A stretch of 64,000 nucleotides of DNA from Linum tenue (lineage: Eukaryota; Streptophyta; Magnoliopsida; Malpighiales; Linaceae): NCBI GenBank assembly GCA_946122785.1, contig CAMGYJ010000005.1:89708547-89772546 (forward strand), in the 5' to 3' direction. The position numbers were made by a program, and so were the translations under genes. Shown here one piece after another: positions 21,061 through 33,338 of this stretch. Under the pieces are notes generated by a model, which saw only the letters and a list, made by a program, of their open reading frames with translations, ran no database searches and was not told the origin of the DNA. The stretch's first letter is position 1; each line of letters opens with the position of its first letter.

Positions 21061-22480
21061 GATCTGTGTTGGGACTTGGGAGAATACAAATAATGCGAAA
21101 AGGCGTTTGTGCCGCCGATCTGCTATTGCTAAGGGCCTTATTGGGCCTGGTACAAAAGGCATGTTCGAATTCACATGAGGCCTTTTTAATGGCCAAAAAA
21201 TACGAGGCCTATTTAATCAATCGATCGGATTATTTAGACAACAAATAATCCGAATCGATAGTGAACAAATAATTAGGATCTCAAAACAACCTATGGTACT
21301 TTAGCTGTCTAGCGAATTTCACTGATCATCTAGAATGACAAAGAACAATTGTTCCACGTGATAGGATCATCTCCGACAAAAATCTCATAAGATCTTCCTT
21401 GATCTATCATAACCTCATCGTGACTTGGTCATAGGTATCGATGTCATGAAAGTGCCTGATATAAATATATTTATAAGGAACAAGACATTCTACCTCAACC
21501 GACAAACTTCTATCAATGTAAAACTTCTATCGATGTCAAGTCTCACTTTTCAACTATAATGTTATATACTATGTTACATGCGTCTTAGTATATGAAATCG
21601 TTTACGCTACAAATTTTTTTAAAGCAACACTGCATCTCTTTTATAATAACAACCAATCCATTTTACACGCATAAGTGTCAAGGCAGAATATTGAACCATT
21701 CGGAACATGGAGCTTTCACGTTTATAAGTTTGTCAAGGCAGAATTTCAAACTTAGTCACTAGACTGCACTACAAATGCCCTTTCACGTGGTTTAGCAAAG
21801 GTTTGTTTTGGGATGTACTAGTCCTTTGTACTAGTTTTGGGTTAACGCAAAGTTGCAAGGTGGAGGTGGGCACAACGGTGGTGTGTGACAAAAATGATAT
21901 GTTGTGTAGAATTACTATTTATGAATAGTTGTAAAATAAAATTCTAAATAGAAAAATAAAATTTTTTCCAAAAACTTGACTAACAAGGAGAGGGTAATCA
22001 ACTATGAACAAGTGATTTCAAATGAAATTTTAAAAAAAATAAATATAATGGTTGAAACTAGTATTACCCTACACCTATTCTAGCAAACTTAATAGTAAAC
22101 TACTAGCTTAACCACTAAGTTTGCCAACGTTTCTTGTTTTGTATGCTAAGTTTATGGAAACTATAAGTGTGATGATGTTAGCCCACATTCCATCTCGTGA
22201 GTGGTTGAGAAACAATCAGAAGCTTCACTTCGATCGTCTTCTTCCTCGGCGTAATTCAAATTTCAGTTCTTTTTTTTTTCAAATTCAAACTTCAGTTTTC
22301 TGCTCCATATAAATCCCCAAAATTTCCATAATAGCATACTGATACAACATGGTCCTATTATTGATTTTGAGGGTATGGCATATCTAGTTTTAACACAAAT
22401 ATGTGCGATAAACAAAATTCGCAGAACTTGACCCAGGAAGGTTTGACATCATCAATGATAGAACATTGAGGCGCCGCCGT
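21061..22480. other. No gene seen
   Basis: 1.4 kb of AT-rich DNA without a supported gene, repeat or RNA. Confidence 0.45.
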
Positions 22481-22487
22481 TGATCTG

Positions 22488-22763
22488 TTAGTGACGGAAC
22501 TTGGAAGCGAGGCTAATGGCGTCGGAGTCATCAAAGACCATTTGTATCGTCGTGGGAGGACTCTCCGGTGGGGAGGTCACCCCTTTTTCTTTCGACGAAG
22601 GTCTCTGCAACTCGTTCGAGAAGCCATAACGCCAATCGCCAGAAAAAGCGAGCAGAGGAGAACCCTTCCTTCTTCTTCTGGTTGCAAGGATTCGAAATCC
22701 CTTCCGCAAGGAGAATCTAAGTTGTTGGTGAGCGATGAATTTGGGGCCGACAAGGGAGATTAG
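22488..22763 (-). pseudogene. Possible gene fragment next to inverted-repeat arm B
   Basis: A minus-strand frame ends SPPTTIQMVFDDSDAI ... SKFRH before a TAA. It sits inside arm B just as the 1498-2422 fragment sits inside arm A. No family is recognised, and the GC-rich upstream part may be non-coding. Confidence 0.25.
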
Positions 22764-22894
22764 AAAGGGTAGGGAGAGGGCTAGCGGCGTCTAGCGGCGG
22801 AGGACGGAGGAACAGGGGAAGAGGATAGGGCATTAAGGTATCGGCGTGTAGCAGCGGAGAAGAGAGGGTCAGGATGGGGGGAACGAAGTGGTGT

Positions 22895-23184
22895 TAGGTT
22901 GGATGGGGTAGGTACCCTTTATGTTTTGGGGTGGTTGAATTTGGGTTCAATCAAAATATTGAAAAAACCCAACCCAAATCAAACTAACCAACCCACGGAC
23001 ATAGAGGACTAAAATGAAAGAAAAACTAATTCTATGAGTTGATCTGTAATTTTATTTAATATAAATTCCGAAAAAACAAATCATTTAATAAAATTTAATC
23101 TCAGCCGTCGAGATCACACGTACGGTTAAGATCATCAAGGTACGCCATACCCCGGAATTTACCCGGGGTACGATAGAACTGGCC
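22895..23184 (-). repeat. Inverted-repeat arm B, partner of 1099-1390
   Basis: The reverse complement begins GGCCAGTTCTATCGTACCCC and follows arm A closely for ~180 bp, then loosely. Its outer end abuts (TA)n at 23185, as arm A does at 1098. Confidence 0.8.
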
Positions 23185-23204
23185 ATATATATATATATAT
23201 ATAT

Positions 23205-23472
23205 GGTGTACGTCAGGCGTATACTATACGCCAGGTACTACCAGTGAGATATCTCTATCTAGATCATGAATTAAACCGAGTTTGGGGTATGATACTATAC
23301 CCTAACCTCTAATGGATAAACCCCAGGCTCCGATTTTCTAAACCCCAACCCGAAGTTTGATTTAATGAAAAACAAAAATTAACCGTTGAGATCGACCGGA
23401 GCTCATCTAAGTACATCTAACGGCTAGATCACGTGACGTATAGTATACGCCTGACGTACACCAGTCATCACC
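23205..23472. mobile_element. MITE with perfect 26-bp inverted repeats inside a (TA)n tract
   Basis: 23205-23230 and 23437-23462 are perfect inverted copies (GGTGTACGTCAGGCGTATAC core). (TA)n lies on both sides (23185-23204 and 23473-23490), consistent with insertion into a TA microsatellite. The right end has 10 extra bases (AGTCATCACC), so the left end appears to have lost 10 bp between GGTG repeats. Confidence 0.85.
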
Positions 23473-23490
23473 ATATATATATATATATAT

Positions 23491-24638
23491 TTGTATATGG
23501 GTCAAACGAAGCTAATAGAATGAAAGTGATTTTAATAAAGGGAAGTGGTTTGGTGGAGGGGGGTTATCTGTTTGAAGAGTGGGATCAGATGTGTTCGGAA
23601 GGGGGAGAAATATAGGGTTGAGTGATTGGAAATTATCTAGGGGTATTTTAATCATTTTATATCATCTAAATAGCATGTTCAACCCGTTTGACGGATTATG
23701 GATGGAATTTTTAACAGAGGGGCATGTTTGATTATGATTCTAAAATTAAAGGATATTTCTGATGTAAAACATAGTAGAGAGATATTTTATATTTATAACT
23801 TTTGTTTTACTTTTACAAATTGATTGCTCTGGACGGTCCGACCAAAACCGATATTTAGTGGTTTGTTGGTCCAATTATTGAATACCGGTCAGGAAAATTT
23901 TTAAGTGATTGGGTGTAGCTTGACAGCTCGTCTCCGGTACGGAATGTCCTGGTTTGATTAGCCGATATAGTATGGTTTCTAAAACAACGCTTTTATAAGA
24001 AAAGAAGGGAAAGATAGTAAAATGAGATAAATATTCAAATTTTGATTAGGTTGTACTAGATCTAATTTTGGGTAAGTCCAAAAATTTTCAATTCACCAAA
24101 ATCGTGAATATAGAAGTGGCTTAGTTGGCTTCAACTCTTTTTCTTTTAAGTGTGGTTCATTAAGACCGCAATGAGCAAGCCCAAAGAAAAATATACAAAC
24201 AGTGAATTACATGGGTTGAAAATCAGGGGGGAAAATAAGGCACAACAAAACTCGGAACTCAATAGAGCCCAAAGTCCAAGACCAAAACATAATCTCCTAA
24301 CCCCAACCCTATCAGCCACTGCTCCCCTATAGAACCTCATCGTCGCCGTCGGTCTGAACCAAGCAAAGCCTCTAGTTCGGAGACAGAGGAAGCAGAGGAA
24401 AAAGATCCACCACCCGGATGGCAGGATGGTGAAGAAACGATCTTCAACCAAACCCGCCCCAAGTCACTCGAACATTCTCCTCCTGTCGCATGAACCCTAG
24501 GGGATGCCAAACAAACTCGAACGGTGAGACAACGGAGGAAGCAGAGGGGCTACAAATCTGAACAAGAGCTGGTGAACTCACTTGAACTAGCCAAAACCTC
24601 TTTCCCAATCTAACAAAAGGCTAGCCCTCCATGTTAAT
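23491..24638. repeat. Dispersed repeats, no gene seen
   Basis: 24030-24130 matches 58390-58480 in direct orientation (core AAGTCCAAAA, TTTTCAAT). A minus-strand frame at 24451-24146 has no support. Confidence 0.4.
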
Positions 24639-25582
24639 TAGGGCTGAAAGTTTGATACCGGTATTTGGGATATACCAAATACCATATCGAATTTGTCACT
24701 ATTTGGTATTATCGAATATCGACTTATTTTTAGGGAATGGGATTCATTTTAGAGTGCTATTTGATATTCAGGATTATGGGATTGAGATCGGTATATACCG
24801 AAATACCGAGAAATACCAAAAAATATAAATTAATGAAATATAGCACACAACCTTTGGTCATTCCTCACTCTTTCACAATTTAGAAGCCTTCGTCCAATTT
24901 AATTTTAACTTTCCAGTTTAAGTCACTCTCGTCTCTTACCTAATCTTTTGTTATTTTCATAACATCAAAAAGCAAACACTAGTATTAGTCGTCTCTCAGC
25001 CTCCAATTCGTCAAATTAAAGATTACCAATGACAATAATTTGAGATGTCACCTCTCCTCCATTCTCCTTATCTATATCCTAACTCTAGGCAAACTCAAGA
25101 CTCTTTGCTTAGTCTCTTTGCCTAAATTAAACAATCAAATCTAATTTATATATTTAATTATTAATTGCAAAGGTAATTACTTTCGTATTCGATAATACCG
25201 GTTGGGATACTGAAGTACTGATTGAGATACCGAAGTACCGATTGGGATACCGAAATATTTAACAATTGGGATTGGGATACCGGAATTATGTTGGGATTGA
25301 CATTGAGATTGATTTTATGGTATAATTCGGTATTCGGGATTTCGGTATCTAATTTATATATTTAATTATTAATTGCAAAGGTAATTACTTTCATATTCGA
25401 TAATACCGGTTGTGATACTGAAGTGCCGATTGGGATACCGAAGTACCGATTGGGATATCAAAATATTTAGCGCTTGAGATTGGGATACCGAAATTATTTT
25501 GGGATTGAGATTGAGATTGATTTTAGAGTGTAATTCGGTATTTGGTATTGGGATACCAATACCGTTCTGATTTCCACTCTTA
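24639..25582. mobile_element. hAT-like non-autonomous element
   Basis: The ends are TAGGGCTGAAAGTTTGATACCGG and, inverted, TAAGAGTGGAAATCAGAACGG. Flanking 8-mers are ATGTTAAT and ATATTAAT, 7 of 8 identical, as expected for a hAT 8-bp duplication. The interior is AT-rich and built of repeated GGGATACCGAA-type units, with a near-duplicate block at about 25140-25265 and 25350-25490. It has no coding capacity. Related ends occur at 34257-34815. Confidence 0.65.
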
Positions 25583-26215
25583 ATATTAATAGCTACTAGA
25601 AATTTGAGTCGCGCATTGTCGCGGCTGGTTGTATAATAGACATATTGTTATAAACGCGCTGCTACGGATTAGGAAATCGCCGGAATCGATAAAGCCATAA
25701 TACGAAAGCGAGAATCAAAAAACACAGACACACGATTTACGTGGTTCACTAACACGATGTGTGTTAACTAGTCCACGGGCGATAGTTCGATTCAAGTCAC
25801 ATCAACACATATCATGAGAATTAAGACAAAATATTTTGGTAATTTAGAAACTTTAAGGAGGGGATAAAAGTAAAATAAATAATATATAGTAATCAGTTTC
25901 AAAAATTCTCCTACTTCAAGATAAGAGAGACGTAAACTTTGGTTACCACCGGGGCCAAATCGAGGTAGACTCTAGATGTGAGTTAGGGCTTCTGGAGAGC
26001 AGAGACGGGCAAAATCATCATTACATCTCCGTGGTGTCCTGTTTCGAGGGGCTTGTTGACCAATGTTGGGATGCCTCTACATCCTATATTTATCGTGAGG
26101 GTAAAAAATTCGCGAACTGTTTAGCCAATTATGAGCACTGCCTGCCTATAGGTGTCCATAGTTTTTCGATTTCATTTTTTTTTGTGCCACTTACTGTTAT
26201 ATGACTGTCATGAGA
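25583..26215. other. Probable old retroelement debris, no gene seen
   Basis: Contains GATTTACGTGGTTCAC, a phrase often met in plant LTR-element sequence, but no LTR, primer site or frame could be traced. Confidence 0.3.
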
Positions 26216-26465
26216 TTTTTTTTTTTGATAAAAATCTGAATTTTATTATTAATTTTGCATCTCCTTAGCCAAAGCGTCTAGGAGGAAAACTGGTGGTCTG
26301 GTTTCCCAAGTTTCCTGGGTCACCCAGCTACAAGGGATATTGGCCATGATATGGGCGAGACATTCCCAGCCCTTTTTACAAAACTCCAGCTAATTGCCCC
26401 CAGCCTCTGGGTCTCAGCCTGCAGATCGCGTATCACTAGTCCAGCCTCCGTTCTCGTGTGGCCCA
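26216..26465 (-). mobile_element. 5'-truncated LINE, RNase H end only
   Basis: A T10 run at 26216-26225 is the poly-A tail of a minus-strand insertion. The minus strand then reads, towards its C-terminus, CLAHIMANIPCSWVTQE and PPVFLLDALAKEMQN-stop, the typical end of the RNase H-like region of plant LINE ORF2; just upstream the frame shifts. It is a dead-on-arrival copy from a different LINE family than the one at 27.3 kb. Confidence 0.6.
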
Positions 26466-27279
26466 AAACATATATATTTTGGAAATTTCTTAAAAAGCTA
26501 TTATATTTTGAGATTTTTTTTATAAAAATGTATATAGATAGGGGGAAAAAATTAAAGAAATCTCGATCAATTTTTCACCAAAAAAAATTCAAATTGATTT
26601 TCTTCCCTGACAACTTTCCTGCGCCGCCTCCTACAGACTCTTTTCTTCCTTCTTTTGTTCTTCATTTACGTCGAGATCCAAAGTGTCACTTTCCTCTCCA
26701 TCTTCTTCGACCGCTACTATCGTTGATGACGCTTATTCATTACTCAGCGGATATGGTAAAATAAGGTCTATATGAAGGTGGGTTTCTTGTTCCCTAACAA
26801 TGGGGGCGATGGGGGCATTATTAGGCTTTGGTTCTGCTTCTGCACCTGACTTCTAGTTGGCTAAGTTATTGCTGATGGGATTGTTCTCCATCGCAATACG
26901 ATTCTAAGACCTAACTAACTTCAACAATAAGGGGAATTGGAAATTGAGTTCGATTTTGTAATTGTAGGGTGTTGTTTGAATCAAAGGAAGGGAATGACAA
27001 GAATTATTAGAGAGAAGAAGAATCAGGGGATGAGAAATTGGAACATGACTCTTTAACCCAGAATGCCAATTTTTGTTGCAGTTATGTATTTTATTGACAA
27101 ATTGAGGGTCGGAGGGAGAGGAGTCTCAATAATTAAGTTTTTATTTTACTGTTATTTTTAATTGACAAGTCATCAATTTAACGGTCCAACATCAGAATTG
27201 ATAGCCACTTAAGTTAAAGATAGCGGAGAGTGACCATTGGTGAAACCCAAATGTAATGTCATTGATCATTAGTGCGCAA
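26466..27279. other. AT-rich spacer, no gene seen
   Basis: No supported gene. Short frames at 26351-26764 include low-complexity Lys/Phe stretches. Confidence 0.4.
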
Positions 27280-27689
27280 AAACCTCTGACTTCTCGGAGT
27301 CGTCGTCGCCCGCTCACCCTCCACACCGCTCTTCCCCATTCGATCGTCCTTCCTTCTGTTTCTCCGATCAATCGCGGTTCGTCTCCGTTTCCAATTGTCC
27401 GCTCGCCGCCATCCCTGCATTTTTTACCTTTCAGAGAAAAAAGAGGAAAAAAAGAAAAACACAACGTAAGACAGCAGAGAGAAGCGAACCGTTTCTTCGC
27501 CGAGCCTTTTCGCCTTCTGTCTTCCTTGCCGTTGTGCGACTGTTTCGCCACTGCTCCCCGGCGGTTGGTGCTCCGATTTCCTCTTTTGGAGGGTTTAAAT
27601 GGCCATTCAGGGTCCTGATCAGAGTCTCATCCCATCTTTTGCTGCAAAAGTCCATCTCTGGCAAGTTCTGTTTCTCCCCTGCTTTTGCT

Positions 27690-28733
27690 ATGGCTTCCAG
27701 ATCAGCGATTTTCTCTGATTCGACGGTGGCGGTGGCTGAAGATCGCGCTGAATTGTCCCTGATTGGCAAGGTTTTTGGCCCTGCTCCCAGTGTCCCCAGT
27801 ATGCAGTCTTTCCTTGCCGATCTTTGGCGGTGTGAGGGTTCGCTGACCATTCTGTCTCTTAGCGATGGTCTGCTGGGTTTTGTGTTTTCTGATTCCTCAG
27901 ATTTGTCTCGGATTCGTGATGGTTCTCCTTGGATTCAGCCTCGCTACATGATCCATGTCAAATCCTGGGAGGAACCGTCTTTTGCTGCTGTGGAGTCCCT
28001 CAATCGTGTACCGCTTTGGGTACAATTCTGGAGGGTTCCATCTCATGGCCACACTGTGCTCATGGCTCGCTGTCTGGGCTCCGCCCTGGGCGATCTGAAG
28101 GCTGCAGCGGTTCACATCGGCAGCAACTCTGGTGGAGTCTATCTTCGTGCGAAGGTGGCTATGGATGTGACGGTTCCTCTTCCCGTCTCTGTCACGGCTT
28201 CTCATGAATTCCAGGCCAGGAATCCGTTCGAGGCTACGGTGCTCTATGAACAACTCCCGCGGTTCTGTTTTAATTGCGGTGTGATTGGTCACCCACGGAG
28301 TCGTTGTGATCGGCCAAAAGTTGTGGCTGCCGGTGGCGAGCCTCCTTATGGTAAGGACCTGCTTTCTCGGGACAAGGGGCCGCGTGTCAACGAGCAGACC
28401 CTCCGCCGTCGTTTGGCTCGCTTCTCTTGGAGGCGTCAGGTGGAGGGTTCGGCGGTTGATCGCCGTTCTGTGGTGCTCGCCTTGCTTGCACCTTTGCCTG
28501 CTGCAGTTCCGGGGGTGGAGGATTTTCAGCGCCTGTCTCTGGATTCTCCGTTGGGCGTTGAGATTGGTTCTCCCTCCACTGGTCGTGTTCGTAAGAGAGG
28601 GGAGTTGGACGAGGTCTTGCTTCCTCCCAATTCCAAGCTCCAGTGTGTGGATTCTGCTGCAAATTCTGTTTTGGCTGTCAATGATCATGGGGTGGAGGAC
28701 ACCGGCCCAAGTCGGTCCCAGTTTGATCCATGA
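27690..28733 (+). CDS. LINE ORF1 protein (DUF4283 and CCHC knuckle), 347 aa
   Basis: The start is the ATG at 27690 (MASRSAIFSDSTVAVAED); the frame is open further upstream but without an ATG. Residues ~25-150 fit the plant DUF4283 RNA-binding-like domain (LIGKVFGPAPSVPSMQSFL, then VPLWVQFWRVP). A CX2CX4HX4C knuckle follows (CFNCGVIGHPRSRC, ~res 192-205) and the C-terminal third is low complexity. ORF1 proteins coat the LINE RNA. The TGA stop overlaps the ORF2 start as ATGA, so ORF2 may be reached by termination-reinitiation. Confidence 0.9.
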   Translation: MASRSAIFSDSTVAVAEDRAELSLIGKVFGPAPSVPSMQSFLADLWRCEGSLTILSLSDGLLGFVFSDSSDLSRIRDGSPWIQPRYMIHVKSWEEPSFAAVESLNRVPLWVQFWRVPSHGHTVLMARCLGSALGDLKAAAVHIGSNSGGVYLRAKVAMDVTVPLPVSVTASHEFQARNPFEATVLYEQLPRFCFNCGVIGHPRSRCDRPKVVAAGGEPPYGKDLLSRDKGPRVNEQTLRRRLARFSWRRQVEGSAVDRRSVVLALLAPLPAAVPGVEDFQRLSLDSPLGVEIGSPSTGRVRKRGELDEVLLPPNSKLQCVDSAANSVLAVNDHGVEDTGPSRSQFDP

Positions 28734-31700
28734 CTGTTCTCTTTTGGAATTGTCGGGGTTTCGGCAAGGCCCTGGCTCGTAAGGTGCTGCTTGCCGCTGT
28801 TAATTGTCGTTCTCCGATGATTGTGTGCCTTTGTGAAACAAAGTGTCGTGATAGGAAAGTTGTTTCGCGTCTTTGTCGTCTTGGTTTTCCGAATAATGAC
28901 CTCGTTAGTCCTGTTAATACTGCTGGGGGTTTTGTCGTTGCTTGGTCCTCGGAGATTTCATGCACGGTTATCTCGAAGTCTCAAGCTTTTATGTTCGTGG
29001 AATGTGACCATTCTGTTTATGGTCAGTTTATGTTGGTTTTTGTTCATCTGGATTGTAATGAGAGCACTCGTTTGGTGCAATTGAATGAAATAAAAGTTGC
29101 TCTCTCGTCGCTTGTTATTCCGTTTTTAGTACTAGGTGATTTCAATTGTCTTTTGTGTTCTTCGGAAAAGCAAGGTGGTCGTGTTCCTTCTCCGGCGGTT
29201 TTGGCCCCGCTACAATCCTTTGCGACTAACCTTTCTTTACAGGAACTTGGTTTTCAAGGACCTCCTTTTACGTGGTCTAATCGTCGATCGCCTTCTAAGC
29301 ATATCATGGAGCGCTTGGATCGCGTCTTTGCCTCTCCCCTGGCATCTTCGCTTTGGCCGGGCTTGCAGGTTCTTCATCTCTCTGACCTTGGTTCCGATCA
29401 CAGGATGATTTTGTTGTTATTTCATGCTTCTGCTGTCAAAACGAAGGCAAATTTTCATTTCGATTGTCGTTGGTTGTCCAATTCTGAGGCAGAGGAGATC
29501 GTGGTATCTCAATGGAGTTCTTGGTATGGTGGTACCTCGCAGTTCAAATTACATTCCACCTTGAAATCCGCTAGGCATAGTCTTTTTCAATGGTCCTTGA
29601 AAGGAACTTCGAACTCGGCTCGAGCTATCCGTGAACTCCAGGATGCTCTTCAGTCGGAACGAAATAAACCTATAGTTGATTGGACGATTATCTCTGGTTT
29701 TGAGCAACAATTATCTGAAGCTTTTTTGCAGGAAGAATTGTATTGGCATCAGAAATCTCGAGTTCATTATTTAACTGAAGGAGATTCCAATACTCGCTTC
29801 TTTCATCTTACAACTTTGCAGCGAAGGAGGAAGAATAGGATCCTGCTTCTACGAGATGACGACGGGATGAGTCACTCTGATGACCCGGGCATGGGTGGTA
29901 TTGCAGTTCATTATTTTGTTCATCTTTTTCAATCTGAAGTTGTTCCTTGCTTTGAATTTGTAGCCGGTATGTTACTTCCGGGATTGGTGTTGCCTTCGAT
30001 GAATGCTGCTCTTATTGCACCAGTTTCCCGGGAGGACATTCGTTTGGCAACCTTCAGTGTTGGTAGACTCCAAGCCCCAGGTTCTGACGGATTTACAGGT
30101 ATTTTTTTCCAGCATTATTGGCATCTAGTGGGAAATTCAGTTGTTGCAGCTGTGCAGGAATTTTTCCATACTGGGCATCTTCTTCCTAACTTTAATCACA
30201 CGTGGATTTCGTTGCTCCCGAAGGTTCCTGGTGCGGAAACCATGCGTCAAATGCGGCCTATTGCTTTATGCCAGGTTGTTTACAAAATAATCTCTAAAGT
30301 TCTCACTTGTAGACTACGAGAGGTCCTTCCTTCTATCGTTGGTCCCTACCAGAATGGGTTTGTTAAAGGACGTCTTATCTCTGATAATATTTTGTTGGGT
30401 CAGGAGGTTTTACAATTTCTGAAGAACAAATCCTTGGGTAGTGATAAGTGGATGGCTTTGAAATTAGACATGGAAAAGGCTTATGACCGTGTTAGTGGAG
30501 TTTTCTGTTTGCTATCATGTCTAAGCTTGGTTTCTGTTCCCAGTGGCTTGATTGGTTGTGGGCATGTGTTTCTTCAGTATCCTTCTCTGTGCTTATCAAT
30601 GGCTCTCCCCATGGTTACTTTCATCCTGAGCGGGGATTGCGTCAAGGTGATCCGCTCTCTCCTTTGTTGTTTGCGCTTTACACGGAAGGATTTTCTAGTG
30701 TTATTAATCGAGCTATCCATTCTGATTTGTTGCATGGCCTGAAGGTGCACCGTCGGTGCCCTAGTATTTCTCACTTATTTTTTGCGGATGATTCATATTT
30801 GTTCCTCCGGGCATCCCCTTTGGAATGTCATAATCTTCTTCATATTCTTAATTCTTACCAGCAGGTGAGTGGTCAGAAGGTCAATCTTCAGAAATCCACT
30901 GTTACTTTTAGTAATAATGTTTCTGCAGCTGAAGCCTCAACTATTATCTCTCTGCTTGGCGTGGCAATCAGTGGTCCCCAAGATCGTTACCTGGGACTTC
31001 CGATGCGCGTCTTGCGTTCCAAGCAGGATACGTTCCGGTTTGTTGAGGAAAGCCTGGTTAATCGGATTCAAGGATGGAAATCGAAGTATATGTCTCTAGC
31101 GGCAAAGGAGACAGTGATTAAATCAGTGGCTTTGGCCCAACCGATTTACACGATGTCGTGTTTTCGAATCCCGTCACTCTTTTGCAGGCGCTTAAATGGG
31201 CATCTTGCTCGCTTTTGGTGGAGTCAACAGGATAGAGAGGGTGGCATGCGATGGACCTCTTGGCGTGCTTTATGTCGTCATAAATCCATTGGGGGTCTGG
31301 GTTTTCGTGATCTAGACTCCAATAACATTGCTTTGCTTGCCAAACAAGCTTGGAGGATTGTCCAGAATCCGGATAGCCTCTTAGCTACTACATACAAAGG
31401 CAGGTATTTTCCTAACACCTCTTTTCTTTCTGCTACTGCTGGTACGCGCCCTTCATGGGCATGGCAGGGTGTTCTTTTGGGCAGGGATCTTTTGGTCCAA
31501 GGACTCCGTTGGTTAATTGGTTGTGGGATGTCGGTTCACATTACGAATGATGTTTGGCTACCCACCACTCCTCCTTCTAGGCCGATTTTGCTTCCTGGGG
31601 TTGTCTTACCTGACTCTTTTGTTTCTTGCCTTATTAATCATGGTCAAGGTACCTGGAAGGAGAACGTGCTTTCACACCTCTTTGATTCTGCCACTGTCCA

Positions 31701-32811
31701 GTTAATCTTGTCTATTCCTCTGCCAATTTTTCCTGTGGCTGACCGTTTGATTTGGCATTTTGAAGTCTCAGGCGAATATTCTGTGAAATCTGGGTATCGT
31801 TTAGCTGCGGCTGAGTACGTTGCAGATTTTTCCACAATTCCATGGTCTTTTGATTCTCGCTCTTGGAAGTTTCTAAAGCTTAAATTTTTTCTTTGGCGCG
31901 TGGTTAAAGGTTTCCTCCCGGTTCGAGATGTGCTTCGTGATAAGGAACTGATTGCTGATGAAGATACTGAGGCTTACGCCTTCCCTGTCTGTGATGGTGC
32001 GGCTGAGACTCTTGCTCATTGTTTTTTGGATTGTCGGATTGCTTTGGAGTTGTGGGAATTGTTGGGGTACAACCATATTCTTGCCCAAATTCGCATGTGT
32101 CATGTTGCAATTGGTTGGCGTAGGATATTTTTTTATGCAGGTTTATCTAAGGTTGAGATTTCGCGGTTGGTTTTTCTGTACTGGAGGCTCTGGAAGTCCA
32201 GGTGTTTGGCTACTTACGATGGTATTCAGTATTTCTCCCATGTTTTATCACGTCATTATTACTCTCAGGTTGCTGAATGGGAGCTAGCACAGGCGCATCC
32301 GGTGAGATCCTTGCCTCGCGGTCCATCTGCTTCCAGTGGGGTTTTACCTCGTGATCAGCCCCCTCCTTCCATACCTCCCGGTGCAATATTGGTACACTTT
32401 GATGGTGCCACCAAATCTTTGGTCGGTTGTGCCATTGGTTTTGTTGGCTTTGATGAGGCGAATCACTCCATTTTCTCTTGGGGGCGCTTTATTCCTAATA
32501 TTGATGACCCATTTCTCGCAGAGCTCCTGGCCCTTCGCGACTCTTTACGTTGGTGCGTAGCTCACTCTTTCACTAATGTTTTGTTTTGTGGGGATGCGCA
32601 GGTGATCGTTCGGCTGATTAATGCGAAGGACTCGGCGCACGCGGTGGGTGGAGCTCTCCTGCAAGAGATTCAGGTGTTGCGGGCTTCGTTCCTTCGTGCT
32701 TCGTTCCATTTCGCTCCCCGTAGGTTTAATAGGGCTGCCCATCTCGTGGCAAGACAAGCCCTTGGAGCGATGGTGCAGACACTTGTCGACCATCGTGTTT
32801 TATTTATTTAA
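28730..32811 (+). pseudogene. LINE ORF2 (AP endonuclease, reverse transcriptase, RNase H) with one frameshift
   Basis: It starts MTVLFWNCRGFGKALARK, the AP-endonuclease opening, with LVLGDFNCLL, ERLDRVFAS and DLGSDHRMILL. Reverse transcriptase follows: APGSDGFTGIFFQHYW, PIALCQVVYKIISKVL, FVKGRLISDNILLGQE and LKLDMEKAYDRV. Directly after AYDRV the frame shifts at about 30493: one G seems to be missing (GTTAG for GTTGAG). The second frame continues with WSFLFAIMSKLGF, RQGDPLSPLLFALYTEG, the catalytic FADDS, a zf-RVT region and a C-terminal RNase H (LVHFDGATKS, AELLALRDSL, CGDAQVIV), ending at 32811. About 1360 codons are otherwise open. Confidence 0.92.
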
Positions 32812-32897
32812 TTTCCTAGCCTGGTCTTAGGAGGCCTTGTATATTGTCGTATCTTCGCTGCATCCCTTTCGGGATAACTTTGGCAAAAAAAAAAAAA

Positions 32898-33338
32898 TCT
32901 TACTATATCCGGATTTCAACAATTGTTCAACAAAAGGTTGATTATTTTTTTGGTTTGGCAATTTCCATCATTTTTTGTGTGTGCCTCAGCTGCCAATATG
33001 ACAAAGACAGAAAGAGTGAATGAAAGAAGAAAGATTTCATTCATCTTCTCTGAACCGGTAATTAACAAAAGAATGTGATCCCAATTTAAAGGAACCTACT
33101 TAGGGGTGGGAAGTCCATTATGTTTTCGGTCAAACTAGAATCTGATCGTACAACCTGGTCTGATTGCAACCTGGTTTGGTCCAGATTACGATTGTGGATT
33201 GTAATGAAATTCGTACTAGTTCTAATCTGATTAAAACCAAAGCCAAATCCCCACTTTTTTTATTTGTTCTCGATTCTCCGATGGATGTAAATTACAGTAG
33301 TTAGAACTATTAGATGAATTTCCTTCTTACTAAAAAAA
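32898..33338. repeat. Dispersed repeat interrupted by the LINE
   Basis: 32908-33040 matches 58560-58730 (core GGCAATTTCCATCA against GGCGATTTCCATCA). A TAGGGGTGGGAA motif at about 33102 looks like a hAT-type end without a partner. Confidence 0.45.

Larger units (their letters stand above)
27280..32897 (+). mobile_element. Plant L1-type LINE, near full length
   Basis: GC-richer 5' UTR from about 27280, ORF1 at 27690-28733, ORF2 at 28730-32811 and a poly-A tail (A13) ending at 32897. It is complete at both protein ends, with one frameshift in ORF2, so it is probably a young insertion. The 5' boundary is approximate and no clear target-site duplication was found. Confidence 0.85.

Noticed and set aside
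28285..28782. 165-aa frame inside LINE ORF1
   Set aside because: Alternate frame of ORF1; the zinc knuckle and DUF4283 lie in the annotated frame.
32890..32920. LINE target-site duplication
   Set aside because: No matching sequence was found near the presumed 5' end, so none is claimed.
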